Shown piece by piece: positions 9,413 to 18,719 of a stretch of DNA of 38,672 nucleotides. A program made the position numbers and the translations under genes. The stretch's first letter is position 1; the number at the start of each line of letters is the position of its first letter. The notes below the pieces were generated by a model that was not told the origin of the DNA, ran no database searches, and was given only the letters and a program-made list of their open reading frames with translations. This stretch comes from Acidovorax sp. Root219. Its GTDB lineage: Bacteria; Pseudomonadota; Gammaproteobacteria; Burkholderiales; Burkholderiaceae_C. The stretch covers positions 86,373-125,044 of the forward strand of contig NZ_LMIJ01000027.1 of assembly GCF_001428665.1 (NCBI RefSeq). The letters are read 5' to 3'.

Positions 9413-9422
9413 AGTCAACTAT

Positions 9423-10121
9423 TCAAAACGTACCCGTCCTCGGCTCAACCTCCACCGTGGCAGGCGCGTTGGGCTCGTCCTTTCGGATGGTGAAGTCAGC
9501 CGGGTTGTTCGGGATGCTGCCCAAGATAAGGCGAACACCCCACTCCGTGATCTTCTTGTTGTCAAAACCCGTGGGCAGCGACAGCTCGAAACGGACCTCG
9601 TTCAGCACCTTGTCGTAGTGATACAGCAGCGCCCAGACCTGAGTCTCTTTCTGCTTCTCTTTGGCGAGGTTGAATGAGTCGCGGTTGAAGAGCTCCAACT
9701 GACTGTTCTGCTGAACAAAGTTTTCAGCCACAGCCCCCTTCTCAGCTTGGTTCGTGGGGTCTTCGAAGCCGTTCTTCCCCGTCTCGTTGCTCCCGGTCAT
9801 CACGACAATGGAGATAGAGCGGTCTGGCGAACTGATGAAAGGACAGTTCTGCTGCTCGTGGATATGCCACCGAAGCGCAGCCAACAACGTTCTCAGATCC
9901 TCAACGGTCTTCAGCCACTGCTGCACACCAGCAGCTGTCGGAGCCGATGCTCGGGTTACATCATTGCGCCCGCCCAAGCCGCCTTTGATGGCATCGTGAA
10001 AGAGAGTAGCCTTCAAGTCTGGATTAAGCTCCTGAAGCCGTACTTGCACTAGCACCGGATCATCGATGATCGCGGCCCGGCGAATAAAGGCATTGGGGGC
10101 TGTTAGCTCAAATTTTCGCAC
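9423..10121 (-). CDS. Unknown protein, first gene of the island operon
   Basis: The 232-aa product (VRKFELTAPNAFIRRAAIID...) has no signal peptide, no membrane segment and no motif I can assign. A central part is rich in polar residues (SNETGKNGFEDPTNQAEKG, VQQNSQLELFNRDSF). The C-terminal third (WALLYHYDKVLNEVRFELSL, ITEWGVRLILGS) looks like an alpha/beta domain. The GTG at 10121 is chosen over a TTG at 10145 because AAAGGA lies about 7 bases upstream of it. It is followed after 10 bases by the XRE-ImmA/IrrE gene. Small unknown proteins are often paired with such regulator-peptidases and may be a substrate or sensor; nothing in the sequence proves this. Confidence 0.7.
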   Translation of the reverse strand: MRKFELTAPNAFIRRAAIIDDPVLVQVRLQELNPDLKATLFHDAIKGGLGGRNDVTRASAPTAAGVQQWLKTVEDLRTLLAALRWHIHEQQNCPFISSPDRSISIVVMTGSNETGKNGFEDPTNQAEKGAVAENFVQQNSQLELFNRDSFNLAKEKQKETQVWALLYHYDKVLNEVRFELSLPTGFDNKKITEWGVRLILGSIPNNPADFTIRKDEPNAPATVEVEPRTGTF

Positions 10122-10145
10122 GAAGTGTCCTTTGATTTTCCGCAA

Positions 10146-10173
10146 ATTCTACCTCAAGTTGAGGTGAATAAAG
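10146..10173 (-). promoter_or_regulatory. Promoter with a 15-bp palindromic operator upstream of the island operon
   Basis: On the minus strand CTTTAT (10173-10168), a 16-base spacer and TAGAAT (10151-10146) form a sigma70-like promoter. The perfect palindrome ACCTCAAGTTGAGGT (10151-10165) occupies the spacer. Such placement is typical of a repressor site that blocks polymerase; the XRE domain protein encoded two genes on is the obvious candidate. The -35 is weak. Confidence 0.55.
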
Positions 10174-10513
10174 CGGAAATTCAAAGTGCAGGGATCTTCT
10201 ATCAGTCAACATGACAGAGAGACGCTCACCAACGAGGTTCCGCTGTTAGCCCACAAGAACTAAGCACCCCCCTCATTGACTCCTGTCACCCAATGCAGTT
10301 GGCCGAAAGTGCCCATGCATCGCCCGGAAGCGATCGGCGACACATGGGCCGAGAACAATCATCCAATTGACCAGCAACGCAGCGGAAGCGAATTTCGTCG
10401 ACCACCGGACGCTCCACTACATGCGCGCTTGATTTCATGCCACTGGAGGCGCGACTCTGGTCACGCAATCAACAAGTTAGGTTGAGGGTTCCATGCTCTC
10501 CGATAAGGTCCCC
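10174..10513. other. Gene-free stretch between island operon promoter and guaA 3' end
   Basis: No coding frame of credible composition, tRNA or integrase is seen. The segment lies just downstream of guaA, a recognised landing site for genomic islands, so an attachment site is expected close to 10514. I found no second copy of the guaA 3'-terminal sequence elsewhere in the window. Confidence 0.4.
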
Positions 10514-12133
10514 TCACTCCCACTCAATCGTCGCCGGCGGCTTGCTGCTCACGTCGTACGTCACGCGGTTGATGCCCCGCACTTCGTTGATGATGCGCCC
10601 CGACACCTTCTTGAGAAGCGCATACGGCAGCTCGGCCCAGTCGGCAGTCATGAAGTCGCTGGTCTGCACGGCGCGCAGGGCGACCACGTAGTCGTAGGTG
10701 CGGCCATCGCCCATCACGCCCACGCTCTTGACCGGCAGGAAGACGGTGAAGGCCTGGCTGGTGAGGTCGTACCAGTTCTTGCCGGTGGCTTCGTCGACGT
10801 GGTTGCGCAGTTCTTCGATGAAGATGGCGTCGGCGCGGCGCAGCAGGTCGGCGTACTCTTTCTTCACCTCGCCCAGAATGCGCACGCCCAGGCCGGGGCC
10901 GGGGAAGGGGTGGCGGTAGACCATTTCGGGCGGCAGGCCCAGGGCCACGCCGAGCTCGCGCACTTCGTCCTTGAACAAATCGCGCAGGGGCTCCAGCAGT
11001 TTCAGGCCCAGCTGTTCGGGCAGGCCGCCCACGTTGTGGTGGCTCTTGATGGTGACGGCCTTCTTGCTCTTGGCGCCGCCGGATTCGATGACGTCGGGGT
11101 AGATGGTGCCTTGGGCCAGGAAGGTGGCGCCTTTGTGGCCGCCGTCGCCGGCCTTGAGCTTGGCGGCTTCGGCCTTGAACACGTCGACGAACAGGCCGCC
11201 AATGATCTTGCGCTTGGCTTCGGGCTCGCTCACGCCGGCCAGCTTGCCCAGGAACATGTCGCTCGCGTCTACGCGGATGACCTTGGCCTGCAGCTTGCCG
11301 ACGAACATGTCCATGACCATGTCGCCTTCGTTCAGGCGCAGCAGGCCGTGGTCGACGAACACGCAGGTGAGCTGGTCGCCGATGGCGCGGTGAATAAGCG
11401 CTGCGGCCACGGACGAGTCGACGCCGCCGGAGAGGCCGAGGATCACTTCTTCATTGCCCACCTGCTGGCGGATAAGTTCCACAGCTTCGGCAATGTGGTC
11501 GCGCATGACCCAGTCGGGGCTGGTGCCGCAGATGCCGAGCACGAAGCGGTCGAGCAGCGCCCTGCCCTGCACGGTGTGCGTGACTTCGGGGTGGAATTGC
11601 AGGGCGTAGAAGCGGCGCTCTTCGTCGGCCATGCCGGCGATGGGGCAGCTGTCGGTGCTGGCCATGAGCTTGAAGCCCGGGGGCAGCTCGGTGACCTTGT
11701 CGCCGTGGCTCATCCACACGTTGAGCATGCCGTGGCCTTCGGGGGTGGTGAAGTCGGCAATGTCCTTGAGCAGTGCGGTGTGGCCGCGGGCGCGCACTGC
11801 CGCAAAGCCGAATTCCCGCTTGTGACCGCCCTCGACCTTGCCGCCCAGCTGGTGGGCCATGGTCTGCATGCCGTAGCAGATGCCGAGCACGGGCAGGCCG
11901 AGCGTAAACACGGCTTCGGGCGCCTTGTCGGTGGTGTCTTCGTACACGCTGGCGTGGCTGCCGGAGAGGATGATGCCCTTGAGCGAGCCGTCCTTGGCGT
12001 AGTCGCGCACCCACTCGTCCGTCACGTCGCAGGGGTGCACTTCGCAGTACACGTTGGCTTCGCGCACGCGGCGGGCGATGAGCTGGGTGACTTGCGAGCC
12101 GAAATCGAGGATGAGGATTTTCTGGTGTTGCAT
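10514..12133 (-). CDS. guaA: GMP synthase (glutamine-hydrolysing)
   Basis: It converts XMP, ATP and glutamine to GMP, the last step of guanine nucleotide synthesis in the cytoplasm. The 539-aa protein has the class I amidotransferase domain with nucleophile Cys86 (VLGICYGMQ) and the His/Glu pair in LQFHPEVTH (about 180-186). The ATP-pyrophosphatase domain follows with LSGGVDSSV (about 233-241), and the dimerisation domain ends [14 protein letters not shown]. Length and termini are normal. It follows guaB on the same strand, but a toxin-antitoxin pair now separates them. The 3' end borders the accessory island. Confidence 0.98.
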   Translation of the reverse strand: MQHQKILILDFGSQVTQLIARRVREANVYCEVHPCDVTDEWVRDYAKDGSLKGIILSGSHASVYEDTTDKAPEAVFTLGLPVLGICYGMQTMAHQLGGKVEGGHKREFGFAAVRARGHTALLKDIADFTTPEGHGMLNVWMSHGDKVTELPPGFKLMASTDSCPIAGMADEERRFYALQFHPEVTHTVQGRALLDRFVLGICGTSPDWVMRDHIAEAVELIRQQVGNEEVILGLSGGVDSSVAAALIHRAIGDQLTCVFVDHGLLRLNEGDMVMDMFVGKLQAKVIRVDASDMFLGKLAGVSEPEAKRKIIGGLFVDVFKAEAAKLKAGDGGHKGATFLAQGTIYPDVIESGGAKSKKAVTIKSHHNVGGLPEQLGLKLLEPLRDLFKDEVRELGVALGLPPEMVYRHPFPGPGLGVRILGEVKKEYADLLRRADAIFIEELRNHVDEATGKNWYDLTSQAFTVFLPVKSVGVMGDGRTYDYVVALRAVQTSDFMTADWAELPYALLKKVSGRIINEVRGINRVTYDVSSKPPATIEWE

Positions 12134-12190
12134 GGCGGTGGGTGGCGTCGAGGGGATGAAAAAGAAACGGGGCTGATCGAGGGGCTGCGG

Positions 12191-12625
12191 TCAGAGGGTG
12201 GACAGGTCCAGCAGTTGCACGCCACTACGCTTTGCGGCTGCGGCCTGCGCGGCATCGAACGTGGCAAGGGGCAGGCGCAGGGAGCGGGCGAGCCACAGGT
12301 AGGCGGCGTCGAAGGTGGGCAGGCCGGTGTCGAGCGCCACGTCGAGCACGGCTTTGTGCTGGGCGGGGGCCAGTTCGTGCAACTCCACGCGGTGGCGTAT
12401 GGCTTCGAGCACGCCCCACAGGCCTTCGACCGATGCGGGCGGTATGCGGCCGCTGTGCACGCCGCTGCTGATGAGGTTGCTGCACTCCCACTGCCAGAGG
12501 TTGGGGGCCTGGGGCTCGACCTCGTCGCGGCGGATCAGGGTGTACAGGCGGCGCGTGTGCTCGCTGGCGGCGTCGGGCAGCAGCCAGGCGGCGGTGACGG
12601 AGGCGTCGAGGACGAAGGCGGTCAT
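12191..12625 (-). CDS. vapC: PIN-domain toxin, VapC family
   Basis: The 144-aa product is a PIN-domain ribonuclease: FVLDASVTAAWLLPDA at the N-terminus supplies the first catalytic Asp, WECSNL a conserved acidic position near residue 47, and LPTFDAAYLWLARSLRLPLATFD the C-terminal acidic cluster. VapC toxins cleave tRNA or rRNA when the labile antitoxin is lost. Its ATG overlaps the antitoxin stop by 4 bases (ATGA), the usual coupled arrangement. It lies between guaB and guaA, in the same direction, ending 57 bases before the guaA start, so read-through into guaA is possible. Confidence 0.9.
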   Translation of the reverse strand: MTAFVLDASVTAAWLLPDAASEHTRRLYTLIRRDEVEPQAPNLWQWECSNLISSGVHSGRIPPASVEGLWGVLEAIRHRVELHELAPAQHKAVLDVALDTGLPTFDAAYLWLARSLRLPLATFDAAQAAAAKRSGVQLLDLSTL

Positions 12626-12894
12626 GCTGCTGCGGCCCTGCCCTTGCGGCGCAAGGTGTCGGGGGCGGCGGTAGTGGCGGCCTCGCTTGCGGGGCGGATG
12701 CTCGCGTGCAGGGCATCCATCTGGCCCAGCTCGCGGGCGATCTGCTCGTCGGTGATGACGGGGCGGCGGCGCACGGGCAGCAGGCGCACCACCTCTTTGC
12801 CGTGGCGGGTGATGCGCACCTCTTCACCCTGCTCGACCAACTCGATCAGGGCGGAGAACCTGCTCTTGGCTTCGTAGATACCGACGGACTGCAT
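12622..12894 (-). CDS. Phd/YefM-type antitoxin
   Basis: The 90-aa protein starts MQSVGIYEAKSRFSALIELV and continues with EVRITRHGKEVVRLLPV, the Phd/YefM DNA-binding fold. The C-terminal half (DEQIARELGQMDALHASIRP, then an Ala-rich basic tail) is the part expected to wrap the VapC toxin. The ATG at 12894 gives the family's usual length; the open frame up to 12978 runs across the promoter. It should autoregulate through the repeats just upstream. Confidence 0.88.
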   Translation of the reverse strand: MQSVGIYEAKSRFSALIELVEQGEEVRITRHGKEVVRLLPVRRRPVITDEQIARELGQMDALHASIRPASEAATTAAPDTLRRKGRAAAA

Positions 12895-12921
12895 GGATGC
12901 GCGGACTCCAAAAAGAAAAAG

Positions 12922-12988
12922 TCTGGCCTGAATGGTGAATTCAGACCAGACTATATCATTCTGACCAGATATTTTCAATCAGGCCAGA
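12922..12988 (-). promoter_or_regulatory. Promoter and operator array of the toxin-antitoxin module
   Basis: On the minus strand TTGAAA (12978-12973), a 17-base spacer and TATAGT (12955-12950) form a near-consensus sigma70 promoter. Three copies of (G/A)(G/A)CCAGA lie at 12944-12950, 12963-12969 and 12982-12988, exactly 19 bases apart. An inverted copy at 12922-12933 pairs with 12939-12950 (TCTGGCCTGAAT / ATTCAGACCAGA). The array overlaps both promoter elements, as expected for antitoxin-toxin autorepression. Confidence 0.8.
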
Positions 12989-13003
12989 TTGCATCCACAA
13001 CGA

Positions 13004-14605
<1,602 letters not shown>

Positions 14606-14619
14606 CTAAACTTGTCTGC

Positions 14620-15168
14620 ATGAAATTGCACAAGATTGTTTTACTGGCCGTCGCCTGCACTTGGGCCCTGGGTGCTGCCGCGCAATGGCAGTGGATCGAC
14701 AAGGACGGCCGCAAGGTCTTCAGCGACCGCCCGCCGCCGCAGGACATTCCGGAAAAGAACATGCTCAAGCAGCCGAGCTTTGGGGCACCGCGCGTGACCA
14801 CGCCGGCCAGCGCACCGGCCGCTGCAGCCGCACAGGCACCGGCCGGCGCCACGGCGGCGGCCCCTGGCGCAGCCGCCGCCCCCGCAGCAGCGGCCAGCGC
14901 CGCCAGCGGCAAGGACAAGGAGTTGGAGAAGCGCAAGGCCGAAGCCGAGGCCGCCGAAGCCGCCAAGAAGAAGGCCGAAGAAGACAAGGTGGCCAAGGCC
15001 AAGGCAGAAAACTGTGCCCGCGCCAAAGCATCCAAGACCATGTTCGAGTCGGGCACACCGCTCAGGCAGACCAATGCCCAGGGCGAGCGCATCTTCCTCG
15101 ACGAGGCCCAGCGCAATGCCGAGGTCAAGCGCATAGACGCGGTGATTGCCTCCGACTGCAAGCGCTGA
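14620..15168 (+). CDS. DUF4124 domain periplasmic protein
   Basis: The 182-aa product has a signal peptide (MKLHKIVLLAVACTWALGAAAQ). A short DUF4124 domain follows immediately (WQWIDKDGRKVFSDRPPPQDIP), then an Ala/Pro-rich linker (about 55-100) and a charged segment likely to form a coiled coil ([22 protein letters not shown]). The C-terminal part has two Cys residues (ENCARAK, SDCKR). DUF4124 proteins are common envelope proteins of betaproteobacteria with no established function. The ATG at 14620 is chosen because the signal peptide follows directly; the frame extends upstream to 14515. Confidence 0.85.
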   Translation: MKLHKIVLLAVACTWALGAAAQWQWIDKDGRKVFSDRPPPQDIPEKNMLKQPSFGAPRVTTPASAPAAAAAQAPAGATAAAPGAAAAPAAAASAASGKDKELEKRKAEAEAAEAAKKKAEEDKVAKAKAENCARAKASKTMFESGTPLRQTNAQGERIFLDEAQRNAEVKRIDAVIASDCKR

Positions 15169-15192
15169 GCCCGCCAAAAGCCCATTCGTGGC

Positions 15193-15226
15193 AAAAAAAC
15201 GGCGCCTTGGGCGCCGTTTTTGTTTC
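15193..15226. terminator. Bidirectional intrinsic terminator
   Basis: The stem AAACGGCGCC (15197-15206), loop TTG and GGCGCCGTTT (15210-15219) are flanked by an A-tract on the left and a T-tract on the right. It serves the DUF4124 gene on the plus strand and rnfH on the minus strand, which converge here. Confidence 0.9.
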
Positions 15227-15228
15227 AT

Positions 15229-15588
15229 TTAGTATCCTGATTTGCCGCCCGGCCGCTGCCGGGCAAAGAGGCCGGTGGCGCGTGCACCCTGGCGCGCAAA
15301 GCGCTCGCGGCGCGCCACCTTGGGGTCGACCTTCAGGCCCCGGTACAGCTCCACCCGATCCTGGTCCTTGAGCACGGTGGTCTCGGGCTGCACCCGGCCC
15401 CAGATGCCGCACACCATGCCCTCGCGCTGCGCAGCCATGGGCCCGGCGGCCTGCAGGGCGTCGACCAGGGTGCTGCCGGGGGGCAACTGCACCGTGCATT
15501 CGCTTACCTGCCGGGGCGCCAGCGAGACCACTACGGTGATTTGCAGGGCTGCCGCAGCCGCCGGTGCGGCACCTGCGCCATCAGCCAT
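15229..15588 (-). CDS. rnfH: RnfH family protein
   Basis: The 119-aa product has the ubiquitin-like RnfH fold (UPF0125): ITVVVSLAPRQVSECTVQLPPGSTL, the conserved GIWGRVQPETTVLKDQDRVELYRGL, and the basic PKVARRERFAR near the end. The Ala-rich N-terminus is longer than in E. coli. RnfH is regularly paired with RatA; its biochemical role is unsettled. It starts 8 bases inside the end of ratA, indicating one transcription unit. Confidence 0.92.
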   Translation of the reverse strand: MADGAGAAPAAAAALQITVVVSLAPRQVSECTVQLPPGSTLVDALQAAGPMAAQREGMVCGIWGRVQPETTVLKDQDRVELYRGLKVDPKVARRERFARQGARATGLFARQRPGGKSGY

Positions 15589-16021
15589 ACACCTGCTCCG
15601 CGCGCTTCACGAAGGCGTCGACCATGCTGCCCGCGATGCGGTCGAACACGGGGCCCACCAGCGCGGCCAGGGCGGCGTTGTCAAAGCCGTAGTTCAGGCC
15701 CAGCTCGACCTTGCAGGCGCGCTGGCTGCCGTCGCCCACGGGGTGAAAGTGCCAATCGCCGTCGAGCTGCGAGAACGGGCCCTTGACCAGGCGCATCTGC
15801 ACGCGCCGGCCTGCCTCGTGCGTGTTGCGGGTGACAAAGGTCTTGTGGATGCCGCCAAAGGCAATGCCCACCTCGGCCGTCATGCCCTCGTCCGACTTCT
15901 CCAGCACGGTGGCACTGTCGCACCAGGGCAGGAACTCGGGGTATTTTTCGACCCCCGTGACCAGGGCGAACATTTCTTCGGGGCTGTACCAGATGAGGAC
16001 GGACTTGTTGACGGTTTTCAT
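15581..16021 (-). CDS. ratA: RatA-type START-domain protein (coenzyme Q-binding/ribosome association family)
   Basis: The 146-aa product has the polyketide-cyclase/START fold of RatA/Coq10: MKTVNKSVLIWYSPEEMFALV, YPEFLPWCDSATVLE, and the C-terminal amphipathic FDRIAGSMVDAFVKRAEQVYG. In E. coli RatA binds 50S subunits; mitochondrial Coq10 binds ubiquinone. The ATG at 16021 gives the family's N-terminus; the frame extends to 16090 without homologous sequence. It is divergent from smpB, the usual arrangement in proteobacteria, and overlaps rnfH by 8 bases. Confidence 0.93.
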   Translation of the reverse strand: MKTVNKSVLIWYSPEEMFALVTGVEKYPEFLPWCDSATVLEKSDEGMTAEVGIAFGGIHKTFVTRNTHEAGRRVQMRLVKGPFSQLDGDWHFHPVGDGSQRACKVELGLNYGFDNAALAALVGPVFDRIAGSMVDAFVKRAEQVYG

Positions 16022-16169
16022 GCAGGAAAAGGGCTTTGGCCACGATCGTCGCCACATGCGGTGGCATGGGCCAAAGAAGATCGAGGACACACCCTAAAAT
16101 GACAGGTGCGAGACACAAGCATTGTAGGGAGGCCTTTTATCTCCTCGTTTGCGCCTCAATTAATAACTC

Positions 16170-16643
16170 ATGGCCAAGAAACCCGATCCAACCGCCCGCA
16201 TTGCCGATAACAAGAAGGCGGCCTACAACTATTTCTTCGAAGAACGCCACGAGGCAGGCATGGTCCTGTACGGCTGGGAAGTGAAGGCGCTGCGCGAAGG
16301 CAAGGTGCAGCTGACCGACGGCTACGTGCTGATCCGCGATGGCGAGCTGTTCTTGCTGGGCTGCCAGATCAACCCGCTCAAGACCGCTTCGACCCACGTG
16401 AGCCCCGATGCCATACGCACCAAGAAGCTGCTGCTCAAGAAGGATGACATCAAGCACCTGATCATCAAGGTGGAGCAAAAGGGCTACACGCTGGTGCCGC
16501 TGAACCTGCACTGGAAGAACGGCTACGTGAAGTGCGAGGTCGCCCTGGCCAAGGGCAAGGCCGAGCACGACAAGCGCGACACCATCAAGGACCGCGAAGG
16601 CAAGCGCGAGGTGGAACGTGCGATGAAAAGTCGCAACCGCTGA
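16170..16643 (+). CDS. smpB: SsrA-binding protein SmpB
   Basis: It binds tmRNA and places it in stalled ribosomes for trans-translation. The 157-aa protein shows the family core: [31 protein letters not shown], then a central [13 protein letters not shown] segment, and a basic C-terminal tail ([25 protein letters not shown]) that enters the ribosome. The start follows the ratA-smpB divergent promoter region. No ssrA gene is visible in the window. Confidence 0.97.
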   Translation: MAKKPDPTARIADNKKAAYNYFFEERHEAGMVLYGWEVKALREGKVQLTDGYVLIRDGELFLLGCQINPLKTASTHVSPDAIRTKKLLLKKDDIKHLIIKVEQKGYTLVPLNLHWKNGYVKCEVALAKGKAEHDKRDTIKDREGKREVERAMKSRNR

Positions 16644-16644
16644 C

Positions 16645-16670
16645 GCCTGGCGGGCAGGCTCAACTTTTTT
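16645..16670 (+). terminator. Probable intrinsic terminator after smpB
   Basis: A short hairpin GCCTG-GCGGG-CAGGC (16645-16659) is followed a few bases later by six T residues (16665-16670). The stem is short, so termination may be partial. Confidence 0.5.
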
Positions 16671-16768
16671 CATGCGCGGTGGAATAAACCACTGCGCCCC
16701 GGTGTTTGTGGAGGTGCAAGGCGGCATTTGCCGGTGCCTGCAACCCCCTTCTTCCACTTGGAGAAACC

Positions 16769-17137
16769 ATGAAAAAGACCCTGTTGTCCATCGCCGCGTT
16801 CGTTGCCATTGCCGGCTGCTCCACCATGGCCGCCGATGGCCCCGTGAAAACCATGGACGGCGTGCTCGTGGGTGCCGGCGGCATGACGCTATACACCTTT
16901 GACCGCGACACCGCCGGCAGCGGCAAGTCGGTGTGCAACGGCCCCTGCGCCACCAACTGGCCGCCGCTGATGGCCGACAAAGCCCCTGGCAGCGACTACA
17001 GCGTGGTCACCCGTGACGACGGCAAGATGCAACTGGCCTACAAGGGCAAGCCGCTGTACTACTGGGTCAAGGATGCCAAGCCCGGCGACAAGACGGGCGA
17101 CGGCGTGAACCAGGTGTGGCGCACGGCACGCCCCTGA
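16769..17137 (+). CDS. Secreted-repeat lipoprotein (COG4315 type)
   Basis: The 122-aa product has a lipoprotein signal (MKKTLLSIAAFVAIAGCST, lipobox IAGC). It carries two copies of the 'secreted repeat of unknown function': GMTLYTFDRDTAGSGKSVCNGPCATNWPPL and LAYKGKPLYYWVKDAKPGDKTGDG. Such proteins sit in the envelope; a redox or heme-related role has been proposed but is not established. GGAG lies 8 bases before the ATG. Twenty-one bases separate its stop from the ECF sigma gene, so it is probably the first gene of that unit and perhaps a target of it. Confidence 0.88.
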   Translation: MKKTLLSIAAFVAIAGCSTMAADGPVKTMDGVLVGAGGMTLYTFDRDTAGSGKSVCNGPCATNWPPLMADKAPGSDYSVVTRDDGKMQLAYKGKPLYYWVKDAKPGDKTGDGVNQVWRTARP

Positions 17138-17158
17138 TCGCTACCCCGCCCCCTCGGC

Positions 17159-17722
17159 ATGAACCGCACCCAGGTCGTCGAACAGCTGCCCGCACTGCGC
17201 CGCTATGCGCGCGTACTCACCGGCGATGCATGGGCGGCCGACGACCTGGTGCAGGACACGCTGGAGCGGGCCTGCAGCAAGTGGCTGCTGTGGCGCACGG
17301 GCAGCGACCTGCGCGCCTGGCTGTTCACGCTGATGCACAACCTGTACCTCAACCAGCTGCGCAGCCAGCCCCCGCTGCCGCACCTGGACCTGGATGACCT
17401 GCACGACAGCCTGCAGGGCAGCGCCGGCATGGGCGACGATGCGCTGGACCTGGAGCGCTGCCTGCAGCGCCTGCCGCCCGAGCAGCGCGCCGTGCTGCTG
17501 CTGGTGACGCTGGAGGACATCGACTATGGCGACACGGCGCGCATTCTGGGCATCCCCGTGGGCACGGTGATGTCGCGCCTGTCGCGCGCACGCAGCCGCC
17601 TGCGCCTGCTGATGGAGCGTGCGCCTGCCGCCTCGGCCACAGCGCCCCTGGCAGCCACCGAGAACCCCCCGGACCACGGTGCACCCGCCGGCCAGCCAAC
17701 CACCTTGCGCCGCCTCAAATGA
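17159..17722 (+). CDS. ECF-type RNA polymerase sigma factor
   Basis: The 187-aa product has sigma region 2 (LRRYARVLTGDAWAADDLVQDTLERA..., about residues 12-75) and region 4 (LPPEQRAVLLLVTLEDIDYGDTARILGIPVGTVMSRLSRARSRL, about 103-150). There is no region 1 or 3, as in the extracytoplasmic-function class. A Pro/Ala-rich tail follows region 4. Its stop overlaps the next start (ATGA), coupling it to the gene that looks like its anti-sigma factor. Confidence 0.93.
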   Translation: MNRTQVVEQLPALRRYARVLTGDAWAADDLVQDTLERACSKWLLWRTGSDLRAWLFTLMHNLYLNQLRSQPPLPHLDLDDLHDSLQGSAGMGDDALDLERCLQRLPPEQRAVLLLVTLEDIDYGDTARILGIPVGTVMSRLSRARSRLRLLMERAPAASATAPLAATENPPDHGAPAGQPTTLRRLK

Positions 17723-18615
17723 TGAAGCCCGAGCGCCAGCCCGCCATGGACAAGCACCACCACCCTGCCCCACCCACCGACGACGAAGCCGCATGGCATG
17801 CGCTGGCGGATGGCCGCCTGTCGCCTGCGGATGAAACCGCCCTGCGCCACCGGCTTGAAGGCCAGGCCGGCGCGCAAGAGACCCTGGTGCACTGGCAGCA
17901 GCAGCGCCAGCAACTGCGCGCCCTGCACCAAGGCATGCTGGCCGAGCCGGTACCCGAGGCCCTGGTGGCCGCCGCACTGCGCACGTCGGCCCGCGGGGAG
18001 CGGCAGGACCAATGGTGGCGCTGGGGGGGCATGGCGGCGTCTGTGCTGCTGGCGTTTGCCCTGGGCTGGACCGGGCGCAGCCTGTGGCCCGCCACGGGCC
18101 GCACCGACAGCCAGGCCCTGGTGCTGGCCGCCACGGGGCAGCGCTTTGCCCAGCAGGCCGCCGTGGCGCATGCCGTGTACCAGCCCGAGGTGCGCCACCC
18201 CGTGGAGGTGCCTGCCGCGCAGCAGGAGCACCTGGTGCAGTGGCTGTCCAAGCGGCTGGGCCGCCCGCTCAAGCTGCCCGTGCTGGCCGATGAAGGCTAT
18301 GAGCTGGTGGGTGGCCGCCTGCTGCCCGGTGATGCGGGCGCACGCGCGCAGTTCATGTACCAGAACACCAAGGGCGAGCGCATCACCCTGTACCTGGGCG
18401 CCATCGCGCGGCCCGGCGCCCCGGCAGCCCCCGTTGCTGCCAAGCCCGGTGCGCCAGCACCGCCCAGTGCGGCAGAGACCGCCTTCCAGTTCACCAGCGA
18501 TGGCCCTGTGCCCGGCTTCTACTGGGTTGACCAGGGCTTTGGCTATGCCTTGAGCGGCCAGCTCTCGCGCCAGGAGTTGCTTACGCTGGCAGCGGCGGTG
18601 CACCGGCAGCTGTAG
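17719..18615 (+). CDS. Anti-sigma factor, single-pass membrane protein
   Basis: The 298-aa product has a cytoplasmic N-terminal part with DEAAWHALADGRLSPADETALRHRL (about residues 22-46), as in many ECF anti-sigma factors. One membrane segment follows (GGMAASVLLAFALGWTGRSL, about 98-117). The large periplasmic domain includes QPEVRHPVEVPAAQQEHLVQWLSKRLGRPLKLP and FYWVDQGFGYALSGQLSRQEL, typical of the FecR-like/COG5662 transmembrane regulators. A canonical zinc HxxxCxxC motif is not present. It should hold the upstream ECF factor at the membrane until a periplasmic signal arrives. The gene starts within the sigma stop codon. Confidence 0.88.
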   Translation: MMKPERQPAMDKHHHPAPPTDDEAAWHALADGRLSPADETALRHRLEGQAGAQETLVHWQQQRQQLRALHQGMLAEPVPEALVAAALRTSARGERQDQWWRWGGMAASVLLAFALGWTGRSLWPATGRTDSQALVLAATGQRFAQQAAVAHAVYQPEVRHPVEVPAAQQEHLVQWLSKRLGRPLKLPVLADEGYELVGGRLLPGDAGARAQFMYQNTKGERITLYLGAIARPGAPAAPVAAKPGAPAPPSAAETAFQFTSDGPVPGFYWVDQGFGYALSGQLSRQELLTLAAAVHRQL

Positions 18616-18719
18616 CCCTCACCCGATCCGCCGATCTGGCTCGGCTTCACCCCGCTTTTCCGGCGACCGGCCGGCACGGGTCCCCATCAGACTGTTGCGC
18701 GCAGCAAGCAACACTACCG

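Noticed and set aside
10151..10165. SoxR-type operator reading of the palindrome
   Set aside because: SoxR sites have CCTCAAG half-sites separated so that both are complete; here the two arms share a single central base, and no MerR-family gene is nearby.
10174..10560. Direct repeat of the guaA 3' end as an attachment-site pair
   Set aside because: I compared the terminal guaA sequence by eye with the 4117-4561 gap and the 10174-10513 gap and found no convincing second copy.
16644..16768. tmRNA (ssrA) gene beside smpB
   Set aside because: The gap is too short and has no tRNA-like ends or tag-coding frame.
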